NCBI RefSeq assembly: GCF_020400725.1
Contig: NZ_JAINVG010000011.1
Span: 1 to 64,000 of the forward strand
DNA length: 64,000 nt
Origin: Streptomyces sp. NK15101
GTDB taxonomy: Bacteria > Actinomycetota > Actinomycetes > Streptomycetales > Streptomycetaceae
Direction: 5' to 3'
In this document: positions 1 to 7,587 of the stretch, piece after piece
Position numbering within the stretch: the first letter of the stretch is position 1
Layout: each line of letters opens with the position of its first letter
The notes under the pieces: model-generated
Seen by the model: only the letters and a program-made list of their open reading frames with translations
The model's database searches: none
Told to the model about the DNA's origin: nothing
Program-made: the position numbers and the translations under genes

Positions 1-132
1 GGTCCGCGGCGGTTCGCCGCCGACCTGTCCAGTGGCGGGGCCGGTGTCCTGCTGGCCCTGCACCGCCTGCTGGCCGGCCCGCTCCTGACGGAGCCCCACC
101 ACGCCCGTCCCCGGCTCCCGGCAGCCGTGTGA
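1..132 (+). CDS. C-terminal end of a class III lanthionine synthetase (LanKC), partial
   Basis: Only the last 43 codons are inside the window, read in frame from base 1 to the TGA at 130-132. The segment contains DLSSGGAGVLLALHRLL, which resembles the glycine-rich C-terminal helix of the LanC-like cyclase domain in LanKC enzymes (established family knowledge). LanKC proteins phosphorylate Ser/Thr, eliminate phosphate and cyclise a small precursor peptide. The call is supported by the small ORF 110 bp downstream, whose N-terminus looks like a class III leader. The kinase and lyase parts lie outside the window and cannot be checked. A class IV LanL or an unrelated protein with a similar helix remains possible from 43 residues alone. 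Confidence 0.6.
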   Translation, partial: GPRRFAADLSSGGAGVLLALHRLLAGPLLTEPHHARPRLPAAV

Positions 133-242
133 CGTCACCGGACGGGCCTCCCATGAACCCCTGGGCGCGGCGGCGAACACCTCCGTGCCCGGGTACGCAG
201 TGACCGACCGATACGACCCCGACAGGAAAGAGGAGATCACCC

Positions 243-356
243 ATGAGCCAGATCCTCGCGCTCCAGGCCCTGGACACCGAGCAGGAGGCCGACGCCTTCG
301 CCCCCTGCTTCAGCGTCGCCTGGAGCATCAGCGACATCTTCCCCGACCCGATGTAA
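243..356 (+). CDS. Class III lanthipeptide-like precursor peptide with atypical core
   Basis: This 37-codon ORF has a strong ribosome-binding site (AAAGAGGAG at 226-234) before ATG 243 and ends at TAA 354-356. Residues 4-13 read ILALQALDTE, matching the ILxLQxLxxE leader element that class III synthetases bind (established knowledge). The likely core from about residue 20 has one Cys (C22) and three Ser (S24, S28, S30), then an acidic, Pro-containing tail ending in Met. The usual class III spacing is Ser-x2-Ser followed by a downstream Cys. Here Cys comes before the serines and no Ser-x2-Ser is present, so a standard labionin cannot form. It lies 110 bp after the synthetase fragment on the same strand and is closed by a terminator 15 bp later. 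It is too short for ordinary gene finders. Confidence 0.72.
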   Translation: MSQILALQALDTEQEADAFAPCFSVAWSISDIFPDPM

Positions 357-371
357 CGAGCCGGCACCCGC

Positions 372-412
372 GCGGGCCGGGACCGGTGGTCCTGCCACCG
401 GTCCCGGCCCGC
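372..412 (+). terminator. Perfect 18-bp hairpin after the precursor peptide
   Basis: The arms 372-389 and 395-412 are perfectly complementary with a 5-nt loop (TCCTG). The hairpin starts 15 bp after the precursor stop codon, so it probably ends the lanthipeptide transcript. Confidence 0.85.
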
Positions 413-791
413 TGCGTTCGCCCGCCCGACGACCGACGACCGTCGGCCGACGGTTCACCGGACACCGAACGAGGAGTCGCGTGACCTGGCGGTCGGCGGC
501 TTCGCGCGTCCCCCGAGCGGCTGCGGGAGCAGTCCGAGGGGGTGATCCGGCGGCTCGGGTCCGGTGCCCGGTGGCGTGAGACGTCCTGCGCGTCCGGCCC
601 CCGGGTCGGTCCCCGGGCCGACTCCACGGACGCTTCCGGGTCCGGCGGGACCGGCGCCTCCACCGCTCTCCGCCGGAATGCGTGTCCGTCCCGGCAGGAA
701 GGGGCGGGCCTCGCCGCTGCTCGGAGAGGTGCGTGAGGCGGTCCGACAGCGGGACGCGGTTCGAACCGGTGATCCAGGGCAGTCACCCACC
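413..791 (+). other. 379-bp gap; possible 32-codon GTG ORF at 481-579
   Basis: No recognisable gene is present. A GTG at 481 follows a good GAGGAG (471-476) and opens 32 codons to a TGA at 577-579, rich in Arg and Ala, with no family resemblance. Its position after a LanKC/precursor pair is where an ABC exporter gene often lies, so it could be the start of a decayed transporter gene, but nothing in the residues supports that. The longer upward extension of the dipeptidase frame to 564 has no ribosome-binding site. Confidence 0.35.
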
Positions 792-2177
792 ATGAGCGCC
801 ACCGGGCCAGCCACGCCGCGGGACGCCCCGACCGGGCCCCTCGCCGTGGACGCCCTGACGGAGTGGGTGGGCATTCCGTCCGTCTCCTCCGACGGCGGCC
901 GGGCCGACGACGTGCGCCGGTCCGCCCGCTGGCTGGCGGACCGCCTGCGGCGAAGCGGTTTCCCGCGCGCCGGGGTCTGGGAGACGGACGGCCTGCCGGC
1001 CGTGTACGGCTGCCTGCCGGCGGCCGACCCCGACGCACCCGTTCTCCTGGTCTACAGCCACCACGACGTCCATGCCGCGGATCCCTCCGAGTGGCGGGTG
1101 ACGGCGCCCTTCTCCCCGCTCCGGCGTGAGGGGCGTCTGTACGGACGGGGGGCGTCCGATGCCAAGGGGCAGGTCATGGCCCATCTGTGGGCCGTCCGCG
1201 CCCACCTCGCACACCGTTCCGCCCCGGCGGTGACCGTGAAGCACCTGATCGAGGGCGAGGAGGAGATCGGCTCCGTCCACCTGGCCGACCTGCTCTCCGA
1301 GCACGCCGAGGAGCTGTCCGCCGACGTGGTCATGGTGTCCGACACCATGCTGTGGTCCGTACGGGAACCGACCGTGTGCGCCACGGTCCGCGGCTCGGTC
1401 ACCGCGACCCTCACGGTCCGCGGCGCCGAGCGGGACCTGCACAGCGGCGCGGTGTCCGGCGCCGCCGCCAACGCGGCCCTCGAACTCGGCCGGCTCCTCG
1501 CCCTGCTGACCGACGGCTCCGGTCGGGTCACACTGCCGGGCTTCTACGACGCGGTGGCCGGCCCGGGCCCGGCACTCGGCGCGTCCCTGGACTCCCTGCC
1601 CTTCGACCTGCCGGGGTGGCTGGCCGACACCGGCACCTTCCGGGCCGACGGGGAGGACGGCTTCACCGCACCCGAGCGCCTGTGGACCCGCCCCGCCGTG
1701 GAGGTGGCCCGTCTCACGGCCGGCCGCACGGACGCGCCGTCGCTGGGTCTGATCCCCGCGAAGGCCGGCGCGGACCTGCTGCTCCGGCTCGTACCCGACC
1801 AGCGGGCCGACGAGGTCGCCGACCAGCTGCGGGCCTGGCTGGCCGGTCACCGGCGACCGGGCTTCGGCTACGAGCTGGAGATCTCCTCCACCATCTCGGA
1901 TCCCTACCGCACGCCGGAGGACCACCCCGCGCTCGCCGCTCTCACCCGCGCGGTGGGTCGCGCGTACGGCTCACCTGCCCTCCTGATCGGCAACGGCGGC
2001 GCCGCGCCCGCGGCACAGCTGGCACGTGCCTGTGACGCGCCCGTGCTGTTCTTCGGCACCGGACTTCCCGGCGACGGCTGGCACGGCCCGGACGAGAGCG
2101 TCGAGATCGAGGCCCTCCGCCTCGGTGTCCGTGCGCTCGCGGCGTTTCTGGAGGAACTCCCGGCCGGCCTCGGGTGA
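792..2177 (+). CDS. M20 family metallopeptidase (dipeptidase type)
   Basis: The protein has 461 residues, usual for the family. Metal-ligand motifs are in order: SHHDVHA (89-95), GRGASDAKG (118-126, bridging Asp 123), and EGEEEIGS (154-161, general base and metal Glu). RDLHSGAVSG marks the lid/dimerisation domain, and the C-terminal part has WHGPDESV with the last metal His. Such enzymes hydrolyse dipeptides or N-acyl amino acids in the cytoplasm using two zinc ions. There is no signal peptide. ATG 792 was chosen because the fold begins directly after it; the ribosome-binding site (AGGGCAG about 10 nt upstream) is modest. The gene stands alone between the lanthipeptide terminator and a convergent GH62 gene. 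Substrate is unknown. Confidence 0.88.
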   Translation: MSATGPATPRDAPTGPLAVDALTEWVGIPSVSSDGGRADDVRRSARWLADRLRRSGFPRAGVWETDGLPAVYGCLPAADPDAPVLLVYSHHDVHAADPSEWRVTAPFSPLRREGRLYGRGASDAKGQVMAHLWAVRAHLAHRSAPAVTVKHLIEGEEEIGSVHLADLLSEHAEELSADVVMVSDTMLWSVREPTVCATVRGSVTATLTVRGAERDLHSGAVSGAAANAALELGRLLALLTDGSGRVTLPGFYDAVAGPGPALGASLDSLPFDLPGWLADTGTFRADGEDGFTAPERLWTRPAVEVARLTAGRTDAPSLGLIPAKAGADLLLRLVPDQRADEVADQLRAWLAGHRRPGFGYELEISSTISDPYRTPEDHPALAALTRAVGRAYGSPALLIGNGGAAPAAQLARACDAPVLFFGTGLPGDGWHGPDESVEIEALRLGVRALAAFLEELPAGLG

Positions 2178-2260
2178 CGGCCGGCCCGGCGGGCGGGGGG
2201 AGTGCGGGAGGCCGCGACGACGTCACCGCGACCGGCGCGCCGCCACACCCTGCGCCGCAC

Positions 2261-2301
2261 CGGCGTGGAGGGCCCGGCCGTCCGCCGGGCCCTCCACGCC
2301 G
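2261..2301 (+). terminator. Bidirectional 17-bp hairpin between convergent genes
   Basis: Arms 2261-2277 and 2285-2301 pair perfectly around a 7-nt loop. It separates the plus-strand dipeptidase from the minus-strand GH62 gene and can serve both. Confidence 0.8.
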
Positions 2302-2345
2302 GCCTCGCGCCGGCTCCACGCCGGAGCCGGACCGGTGTCACACCG

Positions 2346-3821
2346 TCAGCGCTGCAGGGTCAGGAGGCCCGGGCGGTAGGGCCACTGGCCGTAGTCGCCG
2401 CCGACGCTCGGGTCACGGCCCTGGTAGAGGAAGCGCAGGTTGCAGGGATCGATCGTGAAGGTCTGGTCGGCGCCGGCGCGGACCAGCTCGCCGTGGCTGA
2501 TGTCGTTGGTCCAGGTGGCGCCGCTGTTGGCCTTGCCCGCGAAGGGGTTGCTCTCGGTGGCGGCCTGGGGCGTCCACGAACCGTTCAGGCTGGTGGCGGT
2601 GAACGAGCGGAAGTAGCGGTGCTCGTTCGCGCCCCGGGCCTCGACGATCATCAGGTACTGGTTCTGGTCCTTGACCTTGTAGACCTGGGGCGCCTCGAAG
2701 AGGTTCTTCTCCGTGTCGCTCATGACCGTCGTGTACGACGAGCCGAAGCTGCCCGGGAAGTTCCCGATCGGCATGCTGGCCCGGTAGATCTTGCCGTTGT
2801 CACCGGCGAAGAACAGGTACATGTTCGTCCCGTCGCCGATGAGCGTCTGGTCGATGGGGCCCGTTCCCGAGCCGGCGATGCTTCCGGAGAAGAGCTCCTG
2901 CTCCGCCGACCAGCCGTTCGGGTTGGTGGGATCGGTCGACGTCCGGTAGGAGAAGGCGGTCCTGCCCCACTGGTAGGCGAGCACCCAGATGTTCTTCGGC
3001 GCGAAGTAGAAGAGCGTGGGCGCGACGACGGAGTTCGTCATGCCGTTCTGGCCGGCGGAGGCCATCTGCGACCAGTCGGTGAAGGGGGTGAAGTTCATCG
3101 AGCCCCAGCCCACTCCCGATGCCGTGGTGCCGTGCGTGGTCGCGTAGACGAGGTGCTTGCCGTTGTAGGGGGCGACGGTGAAGTCCTTGAGCGAGGCCCA
3201 TCCCGCCTTGGGCTGCGCCAGGGGGCCCGTCGACGACCAGCGGTACGTCGAGGGAAGGGCACAGGTGCCGGGGGTGCCGCCGGCCACCTTGACGAACTGC
3301 CACTGCTGGTTGGCGCCGCCCCAGTCGTCGTACTGGACGATGTTCGCGCCGTCGGCGGTGGAGGCGCCCTGGACCTCGAGGGCCTTGCCGCTGTGGCGGG
3401 CGATGAGGCGGACGTACCCGTCCGCGCTGTCGGCCAGGCGCCACTGCTGGTTGGTGCTGTTGGCGTCGGTCCACTGGGTGACGGCGGCGCCGTTGGCGGT
3501 GGAGCTGTTCTGGACGTCCAGGACCTTGCCGGAGTGGCGGGACTTCACGCGGTAATAGCCGTCGCCGGAGGCGACGAACTGCCACTGCTGCTGGTTCTGG
3601 TCGTTCCTGGTCCACTGGGTGATGCGGGCGCCGTCACTGGTCGACAGGTTGTAGACGTCCAGAGCCTTGCCGCTGTTGCGGTTGACGAGGACGTACCAGG
3701 CGCTGGTGTCGACGGTGGCCGCGGCCGCCGGCGGGGCGGTGAGGAGCGAGGCCCCGAGCAGCAGGGACGACAGGACCGCGAGGACGAGACTCAGGATCAG
3801 GGGTGGGCGGCGAAATCTCAT
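2346..3821 (-). CDS. Secreted GH62 alpha-L-arabinofuranosidase with N-terminal CBM13
   Basis: The 491-residue protein has a Sec signal (about 1-35, ending APPAAAA). A ricin-type CBM13 follows at about 37-178, with three QxW-type repeats (NQQQW, NQQWR, NQQWQ), and then a GH62 catalytic domain at about 188-491. GH62 enzymes remove single arabinofuranosyl side chains from arabinoxylan and arabinan. The expected catalytic residues are visible: Asp 213 in LKDFTV (base), Asp 324 in GPIDQ (pKa modulator) and Glu 376 in NLFEAP (acid). It is the last gene of the minus-strand xylan run. Its ATG overlaps the cupin stop codon (TGATG), so translation is probably coupled to an intracellular-protein gene, which is odd for a secreted enzyme. 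Confidence 0.93.
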   Translation of the reverse strand: MRFRRPPLILSLVLAVLSSLLLGASLLTAPPAAAATVDTSAWYVLVNRNSGKALDVYNLSTSDGARITQWTRNDQNQQQWQFVASGDGYYRVKSRHSGKVLDVQNSSTANGAAVTQWTDANSTNQQWRLADSADGYVRLIARHSGKALEVQGASTADGANIVQYDDWGGANQQWQFVKVAGGTPGTCALPSTYRWSSTGPLAQPKAGWASLKDFTVAPYNGKHLVYATTHGTTASGVGWGSMNFTPFTDWSQMASAGQNGMTNSVVAPTLFYFAPKNIWVLAYQWGRTAFSYRTSTDPTNPNGWSAEQELFSGSIAGSGTGPIDQTLIGDGTNMYLFFAGDNGKIYRASMPIGNFPGSFGSSYTTVMSDTEKNLFEAPQVYKVKDQNQYLMIVEARGANEHRYFRSFTATSLNGSWTPQAATESNPFAGKANSGATWTNDISHGELVRAGADQTFTIDPCNLRFLYQGRDPSVGGDYGQWPYRPGLLTLQR

Positions 3822-4606
3822 CAGGAGGGCTCCTTAGGGGGATGGGGGTTGGGTGGCTCCGACGAACCGCTCGGCGGCCGGGTCGGGAGCACGGGGACGG
3901 AATTGGGGTCGGGATCGAGGTCGGGATCGGGTACGGCTGCGTGGTAGGGGCGGAGCAGGCCGCACATGCCGTAGAGCTGCTCCTCGGGGCGTTCCAGTCG
4001 CGACACGTGGCCGTGATCGAGGTGGGAGAGGTCCCCGGCCCTCAGCGATGCCAGTTGGGCGCCGGTCGCGAGGGTCGCGGCCAGCGGGCCGTCGCGCCAG
4101 CGGTTCCACCAGGCGTCGAGGAGATCGCGTTTCAGGCGGTGGGCCGCGGTGTGGAAGTCGCGCAGCCCGCCTTCGCGCAGGGCGAGGAATCCTTCGAGCG
4201 CCAGGTCGCGGCGGCGGCGCGCCGCCGTGGCGTGGTCGCCGGTCAGAGCGGCCGCCGTTCGATAGGCGTCGGGATCGGACAGTACGGGCGTGGGGAAGGT
4301 GAAGACGGCGTCGCCCGCCTCGGGGAGTCCGCTGTTCTGCATGAGCACGATGAGGCGCAGGCCGCCGGCGTTGACGAGGCGGTGGATCGTTCCCGGCGTG
4401 AACCAGACGACGTCGCCGGGGCGCAGCGGCGTGTCGGCGAAGCCGGAGGTGGTGAGGGTCTGGACGCTGCCCTCGCCGTCGATCACGACGTACGCCTCCG
4501 AGCAGACGAGGTGCATGTGGGGGGTGCCGCCGCACAGCCCGTCGGCGGCCTCCCAGTCGTACACGGTCAGCCCGGAGATCCCCACGCCGCCGGGAAGCGG
4601 TGTCAC
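3821..4606 (-). CDS. Cupin-domain protein in the xylan operon
   Basis: From the GTG at 4606 the protein has 261 residues. That start overlaps the upstream stop as GTGA; the alternative GTG 4609 adds one residue. The N-terminal half is a cupin. The presumed metal ligands are the two His of TPHMH, the Glu of SEAYVV and the His of PGTIHRLV. The C-terminal half is alpha-helical ([13 protein letters not shown] and [10 protein letters not shown]) with a Pro/Asp-rich tail. No signal peptide is seen, so it should be cytoplasmic. It always sits here with a PmoA-like protein and a Gfo/Idh/MocA oxidoreductase, joined by 4-bp overlaps. A sugar isomerase, sugar-binding or regulatory role is possible; the function is not known. 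Confidence 0.75.
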   Translation of the reverse strand: MTPLPGGVGISGLTVYDWEAADGLCGGTPHMHLVCSEAYVVIDGEGSVQTLTTSGFADTPLRPGDVVWFTPGTIHRLVNAGGLRLIVLMQNSGLPEAGDAVFTFPTPVLSDPDAYRTAAALTGDHATAARRRRDLALEGFLALREGGLRDFHTAAHRLKRDLLDAWWNRWRDGPLAATLATGAQLASLRAGDLSHLDHGHVSRLERPEEQLYGMCGLLRPYHAAVPDPDLDPDPNSVPVLPTRPPSGSSEPPNPHPPKEPS

Positions 4607-5463
4607 CACGGATGTTCCTCGAGGTGTCGCACGACGTGCGCGGAGTCCCACGCGCCGTCGGCCACGACGATCCGGTAGCGGCGCGACAGGGTGTCGCCCG
4701 GGGCCAGTGGCAGTTCCTCGTCGAACGCCAGGGACGGGTTGACGGCGGGGATGGGCTCACTGCGGACGAACCATCGGCAGGAGGCGTCCGGATCGTCCAG
4801 GAAGAGCAGCGTGGACGAGTGGTCGACCTCGTCGTGCTCGCCGACGAAGGCCAGCCAGTCGCCCTGTTCGCCCATGCCGGGGCCGATGACGTCGCCGCCG
4901 GTGAACTCGCGTGGGCCGCGCCAGAACAGGCCGGTGTATCCGGCGAGTTCTCTGCCCTGGGTGCCGGGGCTGCCGAACACCAGCTCGGTGTCGTGGACGT
5001 TGGTCAGCGCGGTGGTGACCTCCAGGGTCCAGGAGTCGGTCTCGACGTCGCGTGCGGTCAGCGTGCGGCGTTCGTCGATCCAGTGCTCCCCCGCCATCGT
5101 GTGCCAGGCGAGGTGTTCGGTGATGTCGGCGCGGCCGTTCCCGGTCTCCGCGGAGACGGTGAGGCTGCGCATCGTGCCCAGGTTGGGCAGGTCGACGTAG
5201 CCCTGGCCGCGCAGGTAGGTGCCGCCGCCCCAGAAGTTCTGGCCCGACACCCATGACGCCGTGAACTGGACGCCCTTGTGCCAGCGGTGGTCGTGCGGCC
5301 GGTATCCGGTGACGACGCGGCCGGCGAGCGTGCGCACCGGGTGCAGGTAGGGCTTCGGTGCCTCGAAGGGGTCCATGACCGGCTGGTGGACGTAGCGGAA
5401 GAGGTCGGTGCCGCGTGTCCGGACGGTCAGCGAGTCCTCTTGCTCCAGAACTTCGAAGGTCAT
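4603..5463 (-). CDS. PmoA-like (DUF6807) family protein
   Basis: The protein has 286 residues and no signal peptide. Recognisable stretches include YVHQPVMDPFEAPKPYLHP, HDHRWHKGVQFT and GPREFTGGDVIGPG, which occur in proteins annotated as PmoA or DUF6807. These are found beside dehydrogenases in carbohydrate operons. Despite the name they are not established methane oxygenases. The His-rich HDHRWHKG could bind metal or sugar. Both ends overlap neighbours by 4 bp: ATGA with the oxidoreductase and GTGA with the cupin. The three proteins are therefore probably made in fixed ratio. Substrate unknown; a role in processing a released sugar or uronic acid is inference from context. Confidence 0.75.
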   Translation of the reverse strand: MTFEVLEQEDSLTVRTRGTDLFRYVHQPVMDPFEAPKPYLHPVRTLAGRVVTGYRPHDHRWHKGVQFTASWVSGQNFWGGGTYLRGQGYVDLPNLGTMRSLTVSAETGNGRADITEHLAWHTMAGEHWIDERRTLTARDVETDSWTLEVTTALTNVHDTELVFGSPGTQGRELAGYTGLFWRGPREFTGGDVIGPGMGEQGDWLAFVGEHDEVDHSSTLLFLDDPDASCRWFVRSEPIPAVNPSLAFDEELPLAPGDTLSRRYRIVVADGAWDSAHVVRHLEEHPW

Positions 5464-6506
5464 CGGAACACCTCCGGGCGTCCTCCGTGGAGCGAGCCGT
5501 AGAAGGGGTCGGCCGCGTCGATCTCGCCGCGGACGACCGGCCGGCCCGTGATCGCGGACTTGTACAGGGCGGTGACCAGTTCCATGGTGGGTCTGCCGAG
5601 GTCGGGTCGGATCCCGGCCTCGTAGCCGTCCAGGAGCTCCGCGAGCTGGGCGGTGTGCGAGCTGGGCAGGTCCTCCGGCGGCTCCCACTTCGTGGCGGGC
5701 GTCCTGGCGGTGAACGTCCAGTCCGCGTTGGAGTAGCCGTACAGGTGCCGCAGCTCGACCGTGGCGTCGGTGAGGTCGAACCTCAGGTAGCTCTCCTCGC
5801 GCGGCGAGAGGACGCTGTTGACGACCGTCGCGATGGCACCGCTCTCGAAGCGGACCAGGGCGGTGGACACGTCCTCGGTCTGGACGTCGCGTTCGAGGCG
5901 GCCGGCCATCGCGCGTACCTCGGCCCAGGGACCGAGCACGGCGAGCATCAGGTCCATCTGGTGGATGCCGTGGCCGAGCGTCGGGCCGCCGCCCTCCCTC
6001 CCCCAGGTGCCGCGCCAGGGCACGTCGTAGTAGGCGTCGTCGCGGTACCAGGCCGTGACGCACTGCGCGACGAGCGGACGTCCGAGGGTCCCGGCGGCGA
6101 TGAGGCCGCGCAGGTACCGGGCGCCCGAGCCGTACCGGTGCTGGAACACCGCGCCGGCGGCGGCGGTCCCCTCGGCGGCGTGGATCCGGTCGAGTTCGGC
6201 CAGCGACAGCGCCACCGGCTTCTCGCACCAGACCCACGCCCCGGCCTCCAGGCAGGCCACGGCCTGTTCGGCGTGCAGGTACGGCGGCGTGCACAGGTGC
6301 ACGAGGTCCGGGCGTTCCTCCCGGAGCATCGTGTCCAGGTCGGTGTGGACGGCGGGGACGCCGTGCTCGGCCGCGAAGGCCTCGGCGCGCACGGCGTCCA
6401 CGTCGACGGCGGCCACGATCTCGGCCCGGTGGGCCTGCGCCCGGAGGGCGGGGACGTGGCAGATGCCCGCGATCCCGCCCGTCCCGACGATCGCCGTCCT
6501 GATCAT
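5460..6506 (-). CDS. Gfo/Idh/MocA family NAD(P)-dependent oxidoreductase
   Basis: The protein has 348 residues. The Rossmann motif GTGGIAG is at about 8-14, the family's conserved CEKPVALS near 93-100, and a C-terminal sugar-binding alpha/beta domain contains GHGIHQMD, with the likely catalytic His. Members oxidise or reduce sugars, inositols or sugar acids in the cytoplasm. ATG 6506 overlaps the GH10 stop as ATGA, and its own stop overlaps the PmoA-like start as ATGA. It is embedded between genes for secreted xylanases. It may therefore act on a product of xylan breakdown such as xylose, arabinose or 4-O-methylglucuronic acid; which one cannot be read from sequence. Confidence 0.86.
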   Translation of the reverse strand: MIRTAIVGTGGIAGICHVPALRAQAHRAEIVAAVDVDAVRAEAFAAEHGVPAVHTDLDTMLREERPDLVHLCTPPYLHAEQAVACLEAGAWVWCEKPVALSLAELDRIHAAEGTAAAGAVFQHRYGSGARYLRGLIAAGTLGRPLVAQCVTAWYRDDAYYDVPWRGTWGREGGGPTLGHGIHQMDLMLAVLGPWAEVRAMAGRLERDVQTEDVSTALVRFESGAIATVVNSVLSPREESYLRFDLTDATVELRHLYGYSNADWTFTARTPATKWEPPEDLPSSHTAQLAELLDGYEAGIRPDLGRPTMELVTALYKSAITGRPVVRGEIDAADPFYGSLHGGRPEVFR

Positions 6507-7561
6507 CCGCCGAGCACCTTCCGGATGGCGTGGTAGGCGGGCTTGGGCCGGAGGTTCTCGTCGTAGGGCAGCGCGGCGCCCTCCTCGGGGAAGACCCCGG
6601 GGATCCACGAGTACTTGTCCGTGTAGTCCCAGATGGTGACGCCGACGCACCTCTCGACCTCCAGGCAGGCCTTGACGTAGTCGGCGTACCAGGTGGCCTG
6701 GGTGGCGAGCTTCTCGGGGGTCGCCGGGAGCTGCATGCGGATGTCGAGCTCGGTGATGGCGACGTCGACGCCGAGGTCGGCGAAGCGCTGGATGTTCTCC
6801 TTGACGCCGGCGGGGAAGCCGTACTGGAGCGCCAGGTGGCCCTGGAGGCCGAAGCCCTCGATCGGGACGCCGTCGGCCTTCAGCTGCTTGATGAGCTTGT
6901 AGTAGGCGTCGCTCTTGGCGTTGATGCCGTCGACGTTGTAGTCGTTCAGGTACAGCTTGGCGTGCGGGTCGGCCTCGTGGGCCCAGCGGAGGGCGTCGGC
7001 GATGTAGCCGGGGCCGAGCGTCTTGTAGAAGACCGACTCGCGGTAGGTGCCGTCCTCGTTGAAGGCCTCGTTGACGACGTCCCAGTGGATGACCTTGCCC
7101 TTGTAGTGCCGCGCCACCGTCTGGATGTGGTTCTTGAGGACGGGGCGCAGCTCCTCGGCGGTCCAGGTGCGGTCGGTGAGCCAGGCGGGGAGCTGGCTGT
7201 GCCAGACGAGCGTGTGGCCGCGGACCTTCTGGTGGTGGTCCTTGGCGAAGGCCATGACCTCGTCGGCGGCGGTGAAGTCGAAGACGCCGGGCCGGGGTTC
7301 GGTGGCGTACCACTTCATGGCGTTGCCGGGGGTGGTCTGTCCGAACTCGCTGCCGAGGAGCTTCAGGTAGGCGGCGTCGGTGAACTCGGGGTTGTCGGTG
7401 GCGGAGCCGAAGTACTTGTGGTGCTTCTTGGCCAGTTCGGCGAGCGTGGCGGGGCGGGGCTCGGCGGTGGCGGGGGTGGCGGCGAGGCCGGCGGCGACGC
7501 AGACGGCCGCGGACAGGGCGATCAGGTGCCGGGACACGGACCGGGACTTCTTCGTGGACAT
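6503..7561 (-). CDS. Secreted GH10 endo-beta-1,4-xylanase, single domain
   Basis: The protein has 352 residues with a twin-basic Sec signal (about 1-34, cleavage near TAEP). A GH10 barrel fills the rest: NAMKW, RGHTLVWHSQ (115-123), acid/base Glu 165 in [15 protein letters not shown] and nucleophile Glu 271 in ITELDI. Such enzymes cut the xylan backbone. No carbohydrate-binding module is present, unlike the GH10 at 17355. A strong GAGGAG lies 7 nt before ATG 7561. It lies 26 bp after GH30 and overlaps the oxidoreductase by 4 bp. Having two GH10 enzymes in one locus suggests division between insoluble and soluble or decorated xylan (inference). Confidence 0.93.
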   Translation of the reverse strand: MSTKKSRSVSRHLIALSAAVCVAAGLAATPATAEPRPATLAELAKKHHKYFGSATDNPEFTDAAYLKLLGSEFGQTTPGNAMKWYATEPRPGVFDFTAADEVMAFAKDHHQKVRGHTLVWHSQLPAWLTDRTWTAEELRPVLKNHIQTVARHYKGKVIHWDVVNEAFNEDGTYRESVFYKTLGPGYIADALRWAHEADPHAKLYLNDYNVDGINAKSDAYYKLIKQLKADGVPIEGFGLQGHLALQYGFPAGVKENIQRFADLGVDVAITELDIRMQLPATPEKLATQATWYADYVKACLEVERCVGVTIWDYTDKYSWIPGVFPEEGAALPYDENLRPKPAYHAIRKVLGG

Positions 7562-7587
7562 GGGTGGCTCCTCGGGTGTCGGGAGAG

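Noticed and set aside
185..484. 99-codon plus-strand frame overlapping the lanthipeptide precursor
   Set aside because: It is Pro/Arg-rich, runs through the terminator hairpin and has no ribosome-binding site; the 37-codon frame inside it has all gene signals.
564..791. Upstream extension of the M20 dipeptidase frame
   Set aside because: No ribosome-binding site and the added 76 residues are Pro/Arg-rich; the family fold begins after ATG 792.
2202..3947. 581-codon plus-strand frame opposite the GH62 gene
   Set aside because: Antisense shadow of an unmistakable GH62-CBM13 gene; Val/Gly-rich with no motif.
4609..4651. Upstream start for the cupin gene at 4651
   Set aside because: It would overlap the PmoA-like gene by 49 bp and adds Arg-rich residues; the GTGA overlap at 4606 matches the style of all other junctions in this operon.
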